Part shown: in pieces, positions 1 to 10,341 of the stretch | Position numbering within the stretch: position 1 is the stretch's first letter | Layout: each line of letters starts with the position of its first letter | DNA from: Orbaceae bacterium ESL0727 | GTDB taxonomy: Bacteria; Pseudomonadota; Gammaproteobacteria; Enterobacterales; Orbaceae | Length of the DNA: 64,000 nt | Reading direction: 5' to 3' | Assembly: GCA_029433345.1 (NCBI GenBank) | Contig: JAQTHY010000001.1 | Location: forward strand, 992,001 to 1,056,000 | Program-made: the position numbers and the translations under genes | Notes under the pieces: model-generated | Databases searched by the model: none | The model's input: only the letters and a program-made list of their open reading frames with translations | What the model was told of the DNA's origin: nothing

Positions 1-2039
1 GTGCAGAAGAGGACGGTGATCGCTTTATCGAAATCTGGAATATCGTCTTTATGCAATTTAATCGTAAACCTGATGGAACGATGGAACCTTTACCGAAACC
101 CTCTGTTGATACCGGCATGGGACTTGAGCGTATAGCTGCTGTTTTGCAACATGTTGATTCTAATTATGATATTGATTTGTTTAAAAAATTAATCAAAGCG
201 GCTGCAGATGTTATCCAAACGAAAGATCTTGAAAGCAAATCATTACGGGTGGTTGCTGATCATATTCGTTCTTGCGCATTTTTGATTTCAGATGGTGTAT
301 TACCATCTAATGAAGGGCGCGGTTATGTGTTACGTCGTATTATCCGTCGTGCAGTTCGCCATGGGCATATGTTAGGTGCTAAGGATGTTTTCTTCTATAA
401 GTTGGTTAAGCCGCTTATCGATGTGATGGAAAGTGCTGCTACTGAGTTAAATAGTAATCGTAAATTGGTTGAAGACACATTGCGCATCGAAGAAGAACAG
501 TTCTTAAAAACATTGGAACGCGGATTGCAATTGTTGGATCAAGAGTTAACCAAGTTGACTGGAACTGTTTTACCGGGTGATGTGGCCTTCAAATTATATG
601 ATACTTATGGTTTCCCATTAGATTTAACTGCGGATGTGTGTCGCGAAAAAAATATTACCATTGATGAAGCCGGTTTTGATAAATGTATGGAAGCTCAGCG
701 CAAACGTGCACGTGAGGCAAGTTCATTTAGTTTCGACTATAGCAATGTAATTAAACTTGATGATAAGACAACGTTTTTAGGTTATGAGACAGCTGAAGCA
801 TCGGGTAAAGTCATCGCAATATTTAAGCAAGGTCAGAAAGTGGATCAGCTTAAAGAAGGTGAAGAAGGAATTATTATTTTAGATCAGACACCTTTTTATG
901 GTGAATCGGGTGGTCAAGTAGGTGATAAAGGATTATTAACATCGACAACAATAGAATTTACAGTAACAGATAGCCAAAAATATGGACAGAGTATTGGTCA
1001 TTTAGGGCAATTAGTGAAAGGTGCTGTCAAAGTAGGCGATACCTTGACTGCGGCTATTGATATTGAATTACGTGAACGTATTCGTCGCAACCATTCTGCA
1101 ACGCATTTATTGCAAGCTGCATTACAACGTGTATTAGGTAATCATGTCCATCAGAAGGGATCGTTAGTAAACGAAAGTTATTTGCGGTTTGACTTTGCAC
1201 ATAATCAAGCTATTACTCGAGATCAAATTATTGAGATTGAAAATCTTGTCAATCGACAGATTCGACGTAATCTTCCTGTCACTGTTGAGCTATTACCTAT
1301 TGCGGAAGCAAAGAAAAGAGGGGCGATGGCACTATTTGGTGAAAAATATGGTGATATTGTTCGCGTATTAACAATGGGTGACTTTTCGATTGAGCTTTGT
1401 GGTGGTACACATGTTGATCACACTGGCGATATTGGATTATTTAAGATTGTGTCAGAGTCGAGTATCGCAGCGGGTGTACGTCGTATTGAAGCGACATCAG
1501 GGCAAAATGCAATTGATTATATGCATCATGACGAAAATCTACTTAATGAACTTGGTTTGCTGGTCAAAAGCGATAAAGTAGCGTTGATACCGCGAGTGGA
1601 ACAATTACTCGAACAGACTAAACAGCTTGAAAAAACCATAGATCAGTTAAAAGCACAACAAGCTAATCAGGTGAGCGGACGATTACTCAATCAATGTGAA
1701 AAAATTAATAACAAAAATTTATTAGTTGCAACGGTTGATAATGTAGAAGCAAAAGTATTGCGTACCATGATAGATGATCTGAAAAATCAATTAAAATCAG
1801 GTATTATTGTATTAGCTGCTATTAATGATGGAAAAATTAATTTAGCTGTTGGCGTAACAAATGATTTAGTGCAGTTTTTTAAAGCAGGTGAATTAGTTTC
1901 GCAATTGGCGTTAAAAGTAGGAGGTAAAGGCGGTGGACGACCTGATTTCGCTCAGGCAGGAGGCGTTAATATTTCAGCACTACCAGAAGCGTTATCCTCT
2001 ATGAAGACGGAAATCAGTAATAAATTACAAGCAGAGTAG
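1..2039 (+). CDS. alaS: Alanyl-tRNA synthetase, 3' part (5' end outside window)
   Basis: Charges tRNA-Ala with alanine in the cytoplasm and clears mis-charged seryl/glycyl-tRNA-Ala. The frame is open from the first base (codons from position 3), so the gene enters from the left; about 678 of the ~875 residues usual for the family are visible. The visible part starts in the class II catalytic core ([12 protein letters not shown]), continues through the editing domain with its zinc-ligand motifs (HSATH near 1094 and CGGTH near 1400) and ends in the C-terminal coiled-coil/glycine-rich domain ([17 protein letters not shown]). csrA follows after 28 bp, the same order as in E. coli. Identification is secure. 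Confidence 0.97.
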   Translation, partial: AEEDGDRFIEIWNIVFMQFNRKPDGTMEPLPKPSVDTGMGLERIAAVLQHVDSNYDIDLFKKLIKAAADVIQTKDLESKSLRVVADHIRSCAFLISDGVLPSNEGRGYVLRRIIRRAVRHGHMLGAKDVFFYKLVKPLIDVMESAATELNSNRKLVEDTLRIEEEQFLKTLERGLQLLDQELTKLTGTVLPGDVAFKLYDTYGFPLDLTADVCREKNITIDEAGFDKCMEAQRKRAREASSFSFDYSNVIKLDDKTTFLGYETAEASGKVIAIFKQGQKVDQLKEGEEGIIILDQTPFYGESGGQVGDKGLLTSTTIEFTVTDSQKYGQSIGHLGQLVKGAVKVGDTLTAAIDIELRERIRRNHSATHLLQAALQRVLGNHVHQKGSLVNESYLRFDFAHNQAITRDQIIEIENLVNRQIRRNLPVTVELLPIAEAKKRGAMALFGEKYGDIVRVLTMGDFSIELCGGTHVDHTGDIGLFKIVSESSIAAGVRRIEATSGQNAIDYMHHDENLLNELGLLVKSDKVALIPRVEQLLEQTKQLEKTIDQLKAQQANQVSGRLLNQCEKINNKNLLVATVDNVEAKVLRTMIDDLKNQLKSGIIVLAAINDGKINLAVGVTNDLVQFFKAGELVSQLALKVGGKGGGRPDFAQAGGVNISALPEALSSMKTEISNKLQAE

Positions 2040-2067
2040 CTGTATACATAACTGAGAAGGAGGTCTA

Positions 2068-2265
2068 ATGTTAATTTTAACCAGGAGAGTAGGCGAAACA
2101 CTTATTATTGGTGATGATGTAGTTATTACTGTTTTAGGTGTTAAGGGTAATCAAGTTAGAATTGGTATCAATGCACCGAAAGAAGTTTCGATTCATAGGG
2201 AAGAGATTTATAACAGAATTCATCATGTAGATGACAAAACGGAGGATGAATCTGTATTAAAATAG
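2068..2265 (+). CDS. csrA: Carbon storage regulator CsrA
   Basis: Small dimeric RNA-binding protein that binds GGA motifs in mRNA leaders and controls translation and stability of carbon-storage, motility and biofilm mRNAs. The 65-residue product begins [17 protein letters not shown], the standard CsrA N-terminus, and keeps the [22 protein letters not shown] core with the RNA-contacting arginine near residue 44. A very strong Shine-Dalgarno sequence (GAAGGAGGT, about 2056-2064) sits just upstream of the ATG. It lies between alaS and a serine tRNA as in E. coli. Only the last ~12 residues differ from family norms. Confidence 0.97.
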   Translation: MLILTRRVGETLIIGDDVVITVLGVKGNQVRIGINAPKEVSIHREEIYNRIHHVDDKTEDESVLK

Positions 2266-2396
2266 CTCTAGTTGGGTAGGAAATAAACAACTAATACGCT
2301 TAAATGAATAAAGTGTTTGACTTATTTTGTGTAAATCGTAATATGTGCGCCACACATTATGTTTTTATTGTTGAGTGCAATGATAGCATAATGCTT

Positions 2397-2489
2397 GGTG
2401 AGATGGCCGAGAGGCTGAAGGCGCTCCCCTGCTAAGGGAGTATGCGGTCAAAAGCTGCATCGAGGGTTCGAATCCCTCTCTCACCGCCA
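2397..2489 (+). tRNA. tRNA-Ser (anticodon GCT)
   Basis: Class II tRNA with a long variable arm. The acceptor stem GGTGAGA (2397-2403) pairs with TCTCACC (2479-2485); discriminator G and encoded CCA end at 2489. The anticodon loop reads CT-GCT-AA, so it decodes AGC/AGU. Its place after csrA and before tRNA-Arg copies matches E. coli serV. Confidence 0.97.
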
Positions 2490-2536
2490 TTTATCGATAC
2501 ACTATTTATCTATTAAGTTATACACTAGTAGATTAT

Positions 2537-2613
2537 GCATCCGTAGCTCAGCTGGATAGAGCACTCGGCTACGAACCGAGCGGTCAGGGGTTCGAATCCC
2601 TTCGGATGCACCA
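2537..2613 (+). tRNA. tRNA-Arg (anticodon ACG), copy 1
   Basis: 77-nt tRNA with encoded CCA. Acceptor stem GCATCCG pairs with CGGATGC; anticodon loop CT-ACG-AA. A34 would be deaminated to inosine to read CGU/CGC/CGA. The T stem is AGGGG/CCCTT with one G-T pair. Equivalent to the E. coli argV/Q/Y/Z group. Confidence 0.97.
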
Positions 2614-2650
2614 TCTCCATATTTGTAATGATTTTAGATTAATAACGCAT

Positions 2651-2727
2651 GCATCCGTAGCTCAGCTGGATAGAGCACTCGGCTACGAACCGAGCGGTCA
2701 GGGGTTCGAATCCCTTCGGATGCACCA
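2651..2727 (+). tRNA. tRNA-Arg (anticodon ACG), copy 2
   Basis: Identical in sequence to copy 1 and placed exactly 114 bp downstream, with a nearly identical spacer. Anticodon ACG; encoded CCA ends at 2727. Confidence 0.97.
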
Positions 2728-2764
2728 TCTCCATATTTGTAATAATTTTAGATTAATAGCACAT

Positions 2765-2841
2765 GCATCCGTAGCTCAGCTGGATAGAGCACTCGGCTTC
2801 GAACCGAGCGGTCATGGGTTCGAATCCCCTCGGGTGCACCA
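2765..2841 (+). tRNA. tRNA-Arg variant (anticodon TCG), copy 3
   Basis: Third member of the 114-bp array. It differs from copies 1 and 2 at four bases: A34 to T, which changes the anticodon to TCG; position 50 G to T and position 64 T to C, which leaves a T-C mismatch in the T stem; and position 69 A to G, which makes a T-G pair in the acceptor stem. TCG still specifies arginine (CGA/CGG). It could be a functional isoacceptor or a decaying copy. Confidence 0.9.
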
Positions 2842-2995
2842 TTATTACCTCACTTTCCCTCACGTATAAAAAAACTATACAACAGGTATAAATATACTTT
2901 ACTAATGATATATCGCTACATATAATTAATCAGCTATTAGCGTATTAATTATCTGCGTTTTATATTTTTACTAATTTAATAGAGGTAACAATTAA

Positions 2996-3214
2996 ATGAA
3001 AATAGATAAAAATGCATTCTGTTGCGGTGTTTTATCAGGTATTGTTGCCTCATCAATGGTAAATGTAGCTACTAACCAAGTATCACGAAATATTAAATTA
3101 TTCTCTTCTTATAAACGTCTTTTAAGTCGTCTTACGACTGATAAAGGTCAGATGTTAAAAGATTTTGGAGCTGTAGGGAATGATATGTGTCAAGCGATGA
3201 AATATTATGGCTAA
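2996..3214 (+). CDS. Hypothetical 72-residue protein
   Basis: Not recognised. A 72-residue ORF with a good ribosome binding site (AGAGGT about 10 bp before the ATG). The N-terminal third contains a short weakly hydrophobic stretch (residues ~9-24, GVLSGIVASSMVNVAT); the rest is basic and mixed. Its stop region overlaps the start of the next small ORF (ATG at 3207) by 8 bp, implying translational coupling. It lies just after the tRNA-Arg array, a common landing site for acquired DNA, and before serS, where E. coli has nothing equivalent. No function can be given. Confidence 0.6.
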   Translation: MKIDKNAFCCGVLSGIVASSMVNVATNQVSRNIKLFSSYKRLLSRLTTDKGQMLKDFGAVGNDMCQAMKYYG

Positions 3215-3377
3215 AGATACATCACAAAATAGCAATCAACAATCTGTTCAAATAAGACAAGAAATAATCCACCAAGGCCCTATACCTAATTCAAATGAAA
3301 TGGCTAAATACGAAAGTATTCAACCTAGTTTTGCTAATAGCATTATGACCATGGTAGAGATGATTAATGCAGATTGA
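3207..3377 (+). CDS. Small DUF2335-like protein (56 residues), possibly truncated
   Basis: Short ORF starting ATG GCT AAA at 3207, inside the end of the preceding small gene, and ending TGA at 3375-3377. The middle (HQGPIPNSNEMAKYE followed by IQP) resembles the conserved opening of DUF2335 proteins, which run G-P-L-P-P-P-x-x-L-x-x-Y-E-x-x-x-P-G. Members of that family normally continue for another ~60 residues with membrane segments near the C-terminus; here the frame stops right after the MTMVEMINAD segment, so it may be a truncated or soluble version. Family assignment is from memory of the motif and is tentative. Confidence 0.5.
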   Translation: MAKDTSQNSNQQSVQIRQEIIHQGPIPNSNEMAKYESIQPSFANSIMTMVEMINAD

Positions 3378-3419
3378 TTTATAACTTTATTCACTCTTTT
3401 TATAAAGATTATTTGTTAA

Positions 3420-4751
<1,332 letters not shown>

Positions 4752-4771
4752 AAATGGCATATTAATACCCG

Positions 4772-4798
4772 TAGCGCTAATTTTAGCGCTATTTTTTT
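4772..4798 (+). terminator. Rho-independent terminator of serS
   Basis: Perfect stem TAGCGCTA (4772-4779) / TAGCGCTA (4784-4791) with a four-base loop, followed by seven T. Confidence 0.9.
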
Positions 4799-4812
4799 GA
4801 AGGTAAGTTAAC

Positions 4813-5709
4813 ATGTTAAAAGGTATTCTCCTTTCCATTGCTGCATCTTCTCTATTTGGCTTCATTTATTACTATCCAGTGTTTCTGAAACCTTTATTTG
4901 TGATAGATATTTTTTGTTGGCGATTATTGATGTCTTTCCCTGCGATTCTTATTCTTATCACAATAGAAAGACAATGGTCAGTTATTTTTGCTTTATTTAA
5001 TCGTATTAGGACTGAACCACTATTTTTATTAGGATTATTAACCTCGTCTTTTTTGCTGGGTATCCAAATGCTTATTTTTGTTTGGGCACCACTTACTGGG
5101 CATGGTTTATCAGCATCGGTGGGGTATTTTTTATTGCCACTTATCATGGTAATTTGTGGTCAAATTGTCTATAAAGAAAAATTATCTTTTCTGCAAAAAA
5201 TAGCAGTTGGTATAGCCGCTTTAGGTGTCAGCATAGAATTTTATGTCACAGGTGCATTTTCTTGGGAAACTGTAGTGATCGCGGTAGGTTACCCCGTCTA
5301 TTTTATACTCAGGCGTAAATTACAAATAGAAGGGTTAGCAGGCACTTTTTCCGATTTCTTTTTTATCTTTATCGGCTGTTTTATCTATTTTATTGTCAGT
5401 TATGATCTGACAAAAATCGCTGATGAATTAATCACATTTCCAATATATATTCCCATGTTAGGTATCATTACGGCGATTGCCTTTGCTATGTATTTTCTTG
5501 CACGGCGTTTATTACCTCTGGGTCTATTTGGTTTATTGGGCTATGTCGAACCGATATTATTAACTATCGTATCGGTACTCTTCCTGAACGAATCAATACC
5601 ATCCGACCAGATTATTTCATATGGACTTATTTGGTTATCGGTTTGTCTATTGGCTTTAGAAGGCGGAATCTTTATCTTGAAGTCAATGAAAAGGAAGATC
5701 ATCTACTAA
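4813..5709 (+). CDS. rarD: RarD/EamA-family inner-membrane transporter
   Basis: 298-residue polytopic membrane protein with about ten hydrophobic segments, the two-fold EamA arrangement. The N-terminus (KGILLSIAASSLFGFIYYY) and the segment GYFLLPLIMVICGQIVYKEKL resemble RarD of E. coli and Pseudomonas. Substrate is unknown for the family; RarD was named from chloramphenicol phenotypes. Ribosome binding site GAAGGTAAG precedes the ATG. It sits between the serS terminator and a bidirectional terminator shared with pflA, so it is a single-gene unit. Family is sure; the exact subgroup name is likely but not proven. Confidence 0.85.
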   Translation: MLKGILLSIAASSLFGFIYYYPVFLKPLFVIDIFCWRLLMSFPAILILITIERQWSVIFALFNRIRTEPLFLLGLLTSSFLLGIQMLIFVWAPLTGHGLSASVGYFLLPLIMVICGQIVYKEKLSFLQKIAVGIAALGVSIEFYVTGAFSWETVVIAVGYPVYFILRRKLQIEGLAGTFSDFFFIFIGCFIYFIVSYDLTKIADELITFPIYIPMLGIITAIAFAMYFLARRLLPLGLFGLLGYVEPILLTIVSVLFLNESIPSDQIISYGLIWLSVCLLALEGGIFILKSMKRKIIY

Positions 5710-5797
5710 TAAGTAAAAATAATTAGCGATAACGCAATTAATGAGATGGATGATGTATATAGATGACTTATATGGATTGATATATGTAATGTAATTA

Positions 5798-5824
5798 ATG
5801 GATGACCTTCAGGCCATCCATTTT
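5798..5824. terminator. Terminator between convergent rarD and pflA
   Basis: Inverted repeat ATGGATGACC (5798-5807) / GGCCATCCAT (5812-5821) with one mismatch and loop TTCA, followed on the + strand by TTTG. Serves rarD and perhaps pflA. Confidence 0.65.
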
Positions 5825-5864
5825 GTTATTTATTTCGAGATAGCGACTATTTGCTTCAGCATAT

Positions 5865-6638
5865 CTACTTACTAAATGTTGCCGCAACACCATAACTTTC
5901 TAAAATAGCTTGTATTCTATCTAAGGTTTCCCGCGGCGGTGGTTCTACGCCTTCAAGGCTATATTTATCACCAATATTTTTCCATTTATAGGCGCCTAGG
6001 CTGTGATAAGGAAGCAAATCAACTCTTTCAATATTCTTCATATCTTTGATGAATTGACCTAATAAATGTGCAGAAGCATCATCATCAGTCCAGCCCGGCA
6101 CAACAACATAACGAATCCAGGTACGTTTATTGATTTTTTGTAAATATTGGGCAAATTCAAGTACACGTTTATTTGAAACACCGGCTAATTTTTGGTGAAT
6201 TTCATCGTTAATTTGCTTAAGATCTAACATGACCAGATCAGTTACATCCATCAAATTTTCAATGGTTTGATCGATTTGTCTCGCATAACCATTAGTATCA
6301 AGACAGGTATGAATACCTTCCTCATGACAAGCGCGGAACCAGGCGGCAACGAATTCAGCTTGTAAAATAGCTTCACCACCTGACGCTGTGACCCCACCAT
6401 CATTGGGCATAATGAAGTTTTTATAAGATACGATCTCTTTCATTAATTCATCAACGGTGATCTCTCGTCCTGCTTTGAGATCCCAAGTATCGCGGTTATG
6501 GCAATAAAGACAACGCATTAAACAGCCTTGAAAAAAAACAATAAAACGAATTCCAGGACCATCTACGGTGCCAAATGATTCAAATGAATGCATTCGACCT
6601 TTAATTGGTTCTTTTGTGGTTACAATAAGTTGATTCAT
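5865..6638 (-). CDS. pflA: Pyruvate formate-lyase activating enzyme
   Basis: Radical SAM enzyme that uses a [4Fe-4S] cluster and S-adenosylmethionine to place the glycyl radical on PflB under anaerobic conditions. The cluster motif CLMRCLYC (CxxxCxxC) follows [20 protein letters not shown], and the conserved [13 protein letters not shown] and [12 protein letters not shown] segments are present. 257 residues against 246 in E. coli, with ten extra residues before [11 protein letters not shown]. It lies downstream of pflB on the same strand but behind a terminator, so it may have its own promoter in the 140-bp gap. Confidence 0.97.
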   Translation of the reverse strand: MNQLIVTTKEPIKGRMHSFESFGTVDGPGIRFIVFFQGCLMRCLYCHNRDTWDLKAGREITVDELMKEIVSYKNFIMPNDGGVTASGGEAILQAEFVAAWFRACHEEGIHTCLDTNGYARQIDQTIENLMDVTDLVMLDLKQINDEIHQKLAGVSNKRVLEFAQYLQKINKRTWIRYVVVPGWTDDDASAHLLGQFIKDMKNIERVDLLPYHSLGAYKWKNIGDKYSLEGVEPPPRETLDRIQAILESYGVAATFSK

Positions 6639-6714
6639 AGAAAAAAGCTTCCAATTTGGACATTACTTTATATTATCTTCGATATGAATATGCAAAAGCA
6701 GTCATTATAGTTTA

Positions 6715-6746
6715 ACTAAAAATAAAGGCCCCACAAGGAGCCTTTG
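6715..6746 (-). terminator. Terminator of pflB
   Basis: Read on the minus strand: AAAGGCTCC (6745-6737) pairs with GGGGCCTTT (6732-6724) with one mismatch and a four-base loop, followed by the T-rich tract TATTTTTA. Confidence 0.8.
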
Positions 6747-6779
6747 TCTATTATTAAAACGATTATCTACTTACAAATC

Positions 6780-9062
6780 TTACATAGATTTGGTGAAAGT
6801 ACGAGTAATAACGTCTTTTTGTTGTTCCTTAGTTAAAGAATTAAAACGTACTGCGTAACCAGAAACACGAATAGTTAATTGTGGATATTTTTCAGGATGA
6901 TCCATTGCATCAAGTAATGTTTCACGATTTAATACGTTAACATTAAGATGTTGTCCACCTTCAACTGTTGCTTCGTGATGGAAGTATCCATCCATTAAGC
7001 CAGCAAGATTACGTTTACGCGCATCATCATCCTTACCTAACGCATTTGGTACGATAGAGAAAGTATAAGAGATACCGTCTTTCGCATAGGCAAATGGTAG
7101 TTTAGCCACAGATGTTAATGAAGCAACCGCACCTTTTTGGTCACGTCCGTGCATTGGGTTAGCACCTGGTCCAAATGGTGCACCAGAACGACGTCCATCC
7201 GGTGTATTACCTGTTTTCTTACCATATACGACATTAGACGTAATAGTTAAAACAGATTGTGTTGGAATAGCGTTACGATATGTTTTTAGTTTCTTGATTT
7301 TCTTCATGAAACGTTCAACAAGATCAACCGCGATATCATCTACACGTGGATCATTGTTACCGAATTGTGGATATTCACCTTCAATTTCGAAATCAACAGC
7401 AATACCATTTTCATCACGAATAGGTTTTACTTTCGCATATTTAATCGCAGATAATGAGTCAGCTGCAACAGAAAGTCCAGCAATACCACATGCCATTGTA
7501 CGGATAATATCACGGTCATGAAGAGCCATTAATGAAGCTTCATAACTATATTTATCGTGCATATAGTGAATAGCATTTAATGCAGTAACATACTGTTTAG
7601 CTAACCAATCCATAAAATGATCTAAACGTGGGAAGACGGTATCAAAATCTAAATATTCGTCAGTAATACGTTCAGTTTTTGGCCCTACTTGTACTTTTGA
7701 TTTTTCATCTACACCGCCGTTGATTGCATATAACAATGTTTTAGCAAGGTTGGCACGTGCACCAAAGAATTGCATCTGTTTACCCACGATCATTGGGCTA
7801 ACACAACATGCAATAGCATAGTCATCATTATTAAAATCAGGACGCATTAAATCATCATTTTCATATTGTAAAGATGATGTATCGATAGACACTTTTGAAG
7901 CAAAGTTTTTAAAGCCTTGTGGTAACTGTTCTGACCAAAGAATTGTCATATTTGGTTCAGGTGATGGTCCCATAGTATAAAGTGTATTTAAGAAACGGAA
8001 ACTTGTTTTAGAAACTAATGTACGTCCATCAATACCCATACCGGCGATAGATTCTGTTGCCCAAATTGGGTCACCAGAGAATAATTCATCATATTCTGGT
8101 GTACGTAAGAAACGAACCATACGAAGTTTCATAACGAAATGGTCAACGATTTCTTGTGCTTCTTTTTCAGTAATTAAGCCAGCTTTAAGATCGCGTTCGA
8201 AATAGATATCAAAAAATGTTGATGTACGACCTAATGACATTGCTGCACCATTTTGTGATTTAACCGCAGCTAAATAACCAAAATAGGTCCATTGGACAGC
8301 TTCTTGTGCTGTTTGTGCTGGACGAGAAATATCAAAACCATATTTGGCAGCCATTTCTTTCATCTGGCCTAACGCACGATGTTGATCTGCAATTTCTTCA
8401 CGACGTTGCATAGTCATAACAAGATCAACGCCATTTTCAAAATCTTCTTGTAATGAAGTGAATTGTGCAAATTTATCTTGCATTAGGTAGTCAATACCGT
8501 ATAACGCAACACGACGGTAATCACCAATAATACGACCACGTCCATAAGCATCAGGAAGACCGGTAATGATACCTGATTTACGGCAACGAAGGATATCAGG
8601 AGTATAGATATCAAATACACCTTGGTTGTGAGTTTTGCGGTATTCAGTAAAGATTTTTTTGACAAGTGGATCAAGGGTACGGTTATAGGCTTTGCAAGAA
8701 TTTTCGATCATCTTGATGCCACCGAATGGGATGATAGCACGTTTTAATGGTTTTTCTGTTTGTAAACCAACGATTTTTTCAAGATCTTTTTCGATGTAAC
8801 CCGCATCATGTGCGGTAATAGTCGAAATAACGCTTGTGTCAAAATCAACCGGTGCATGCGTTGCATTTTCGATTTTAACACCTTCCATAACTTGCGCCCA
8901 TAATTTAGTTGTTGCATCAGTCGCACCAGCTAAGAAAGATTCATCTCCTTCATATGGGGTATAGTTTTTTTGAATAAAATCGCGGACATTAACTTTATCC
9001 TGCCATTCACCGTCAGCAAAACCTTTCCATGCTGAGATTTGTTGTTCATTTAGATTACTCAT
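6780..9062 (-). CDS. pflB: Pyruvate formate-lyase (formate C-acetyltransferase)
   Basis: Glycyl-radical enzyme of mixed-acid fermentation: pyruvate + CoA gives acetyl-CoA + formate. 760 residues, exactly the E. coli length. The catalytic cysteine pair is seen in [12 protein letters not shown] (codons near 7800), and the C-terminal radical glycine lies in [10 protein letters not shown] (near 6855). The N-terminus [15 protein letters not shown] has an excellent ribosome binding site (TGAGGTAAC). focA is 199 bp upstream in the same direction, so the order focA-pflB matches enteric bacteria. A 17-bp palindrome sits in its leader. Active only together with PflA. Confidence 0.98.
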   Translation of the reverse strand: MSNLNEQQISAWKGFADGEWQDKVNVRDFIQKNYTPYEGDESFLAGATDATTKLWAQVMEGVKIENATHAPVDFDTSVISTITAHDAGYIEKDLEKIVGLQTEKPLKRAIIPFGGIKMIENSCKAYNRTLDPLVKKIFTEYRKTHNQGVFDIYTPDILRCRKSGIITGLPDAYGRGRIIGDYRRVALYGIDYLMQDKFAQFTSLQEDFENGVDLVMTMQRREEIADQHRALGQMKEMAAKYGFDISRPAQTAQEAVQWTYFGYLAAVKSQNGAAMSLGRTSTFFDIYFERDLKAGLITEKEAQEIVDHFVMKLRMVRFLRTPEYDELFSGDPIWATESIAGMGIDGRTLVSKTSFRFLNTLYTMGPSPEPNMTILWSEQLPQGFKNFASKVSIDTSSLQYENDDLMRPDFNNDDYAIACCVSPMIVGKQMQFFGARANLAKTLLYAINGGVDEKSKVQVGPKTERITDEYLDFDTVFPRLDHFMDWLAKQYVTALNAIHYMHDKYSYEASLMALHDRDIIRTMACGIAGLSVAADSLSAIKYAKVKPIRDENGIAVDFEIEGEYPQFGNNDPRVDDIAVDLVERFMKKIKKLKTYRNAIPTQSVLTITSNVVYGKKTGNTPDGRRSGAPFGPGANPMHGRDQKGAVASLTSVAKLPFAYAKDGISYTFSIVPNALGKDDDARKRNLAGLMDGYFHHEATVEGGQHLNVNVLNRETLLDAMDHPEKYPQLTIRVSGYAVRFNSLTKEQQKDVITRTFTKSM

Positions 9063-9088
9063 ATAGTTACCTCAGATTAATAATTAGC

Positions 9089-9105
9089 GATCCTAAATTA
9101 GGATC
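9089..9105. promoter_or_regulatory. 17-bp palindrome in the pflB leader
   Basis: GATCCTAAATTAGGATC is a perfect inverted repeat with a single central base, 27-43 bp before the pflB start codon. It is a candidate operator or RNA hairpin; the binding factor is not recognised. Confidence 0.5.
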
Positions 9106-9261
9106 AAAGCGTCTAAATTTAGTTTTATATACCCATTACCAGGGATAGTGAGTAAAAAGGTAACTATAGGGTGTAGCCTATGAATTATCTCTTTTTCTCG
9201 TTAAATTTCGTCGACATTTATCGGCGAAATAAATGACCATCAAAAGGTAACCGGAACATAC

Positions 9262-10110
9262 TCAGTGGGGTTTACGTAAATATAAAGCCCAATACGGTAA
9301 TGCAACAGCTAAACCACCTAAAATATTGCCTATCGTTACCGGAATTAAATTATGTAAAAAAAAGTTTTCAACAGTTAATTGCCTAAAAGTTTCAGGTGAC
9401 GCACCAATTGACTGCCAGAATTCGGGTGAAGCAAAATTATTAATAACGATTCCCATTGGAATCATAAACATATTGGCAATGCTGTGTTCAAATCCGCTAG
9501 CAACAAACATAGCCACAGGTAAAATCATAACCAACATTTTGTCTAGCAGACTACGGCCTGCATAACTCAACCATACCGCTAAACAGACCATCAAATTAGC
9601 GAGGAAACCAAGACAAACCGCCTCAATAAAGGTGTGATGAAGTTTATGATCTGCTGTCTGTAGTACATTTAAGCCCCACAATCCCTTTGCGACCATATGT
9701 TGTCCTGCTAACCAGATGATTATCACAAATATTATAGCACCAATAAAGTTGCCAATATAGACTAAAATCCAATTACGGAACATACGCATCCAACTAATTT
9801 TATGCGTCATTTTGGGTAAAATAGTTAAGATTGTGGAGGTGAAAAGATCTGTCCCACAACAGACAACCAGCATTAATCCCAATGAAAAACAGATACCACC
9901 GATCAGTTTTGCTAAACCAAAAGCAACCGTCGCGGTACCGGTTGTCGCCGTAATATAAAAGACAAAAGCAATAGAGATGTAGATACCGGCAAGAATTGCG
10001 GAAAGGAGAGTGGCACTAGGATGTTTGTTAGCTTTGTAATCGCCAAGTTCTTCAGCTATCTGTGTCATTTGCGCAGGCGAAAACGAATCCACAATTTTGT
10101 CGGTGCTCAA
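9262..10110 (-). CDS. focA: Formate channel FocA
   Basis: Pentameric inner-membrane formate/nitrite-family channel that exports the formate made by PflB and can re-import it. 282 residues (E. coli 285) with six hydrophobic segments; conserved features include LAKLIGGICFSLGLMLVVCCGTDLF split over the first half, and FVASGFEHSIANMFMIP in the second half. The N-terminal helix (FSPAQMTQIAEELGDYK) that gates the pore in E. coli is present. It heads the focA-pflB unit. Regulation by anaerobiosis is expected; an FNR/CRP-type site lies 53-66 bp upstream of the start. Confidence 0.96.
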   Translation of the reverse strand: MSTDKIVDSFSPAQMTQIAEELGDYKANKHPSATLLSAILAGIYISIAFVFYITATTGTATVAFGLAKLIGGICFSLGLMLVVCCGTDLFTSTILTILPKMTHKISWMRMFRNWILVYIGNFIGAIIFVIIIWLAGQHMVAKGLWGLNVLQTADHKLHHTFIEAVCLGFLANLMVCLAVWLSYAGRSLLDKMLVMILPVAMFVASGFEHSIANMFMIPMGIVINNFASPEFWQSIGASPETFRQLTVENFFLHNLIPVTIGNILGGLAVALPYWALYLRKPH

Positions 10111-10162
10111 ATTAATACCCTCAAAAAAACTAAGTTCTTATAAGTCATAGTATACTAAAAAT

Positions 10163-10176
10163 ATGATATAGATCAC
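10163..10176 (-). promoter_or_regulatory. FNR/CRP-like site upstream of focA
   Basis: ATGATATAGATCAC keeps the TGAT-N4-ATCA core and matches 8 of 10 defined FNR consensus bases (TTGAT-N4-ATCAA); it also partly fits CRP. Known FNR control of focA-pfl in E. coli makes this plausible, but no well-spaced promoter could be assigned. Confidence 0.45.
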
Positions 10177-10341
10177 CTTTTTTTTAATTAAAAGTGTTAA
10201 TTTAGTATAAAGAATAAGGTGTTTTTGTGTTGTTTTTTTAGCGAGTTAATTCGGGACTGGTTCTGATTTACACATATTATTAACCTAAGATTACACCTTT
10301 ATTAAGGTGATGGCTAATAATATGTGTTATGCAGAATGATT

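Larger units (their letters stand above)
2537..2841 (+). repeat. 114-bp tandem array of tRNA-Arg plus spacer, three units
   Basis: tRNA starts at 2537, 2651 and 2765 are spaced exactly 114 bp apart. The two spacers (2614-2650 and 2728-2764) differ at only a few positions, so the array arose by recent tandem duplication of gene plus spacer. Confidence 0.95.

Noticed and set aside
2606-2869. 87-codon ORF with internal repeats across the tRNA-Arg array
   Set aside because: It only reads through the duplicated tRNA genes; the repeat in the product is the tRNA repeat.
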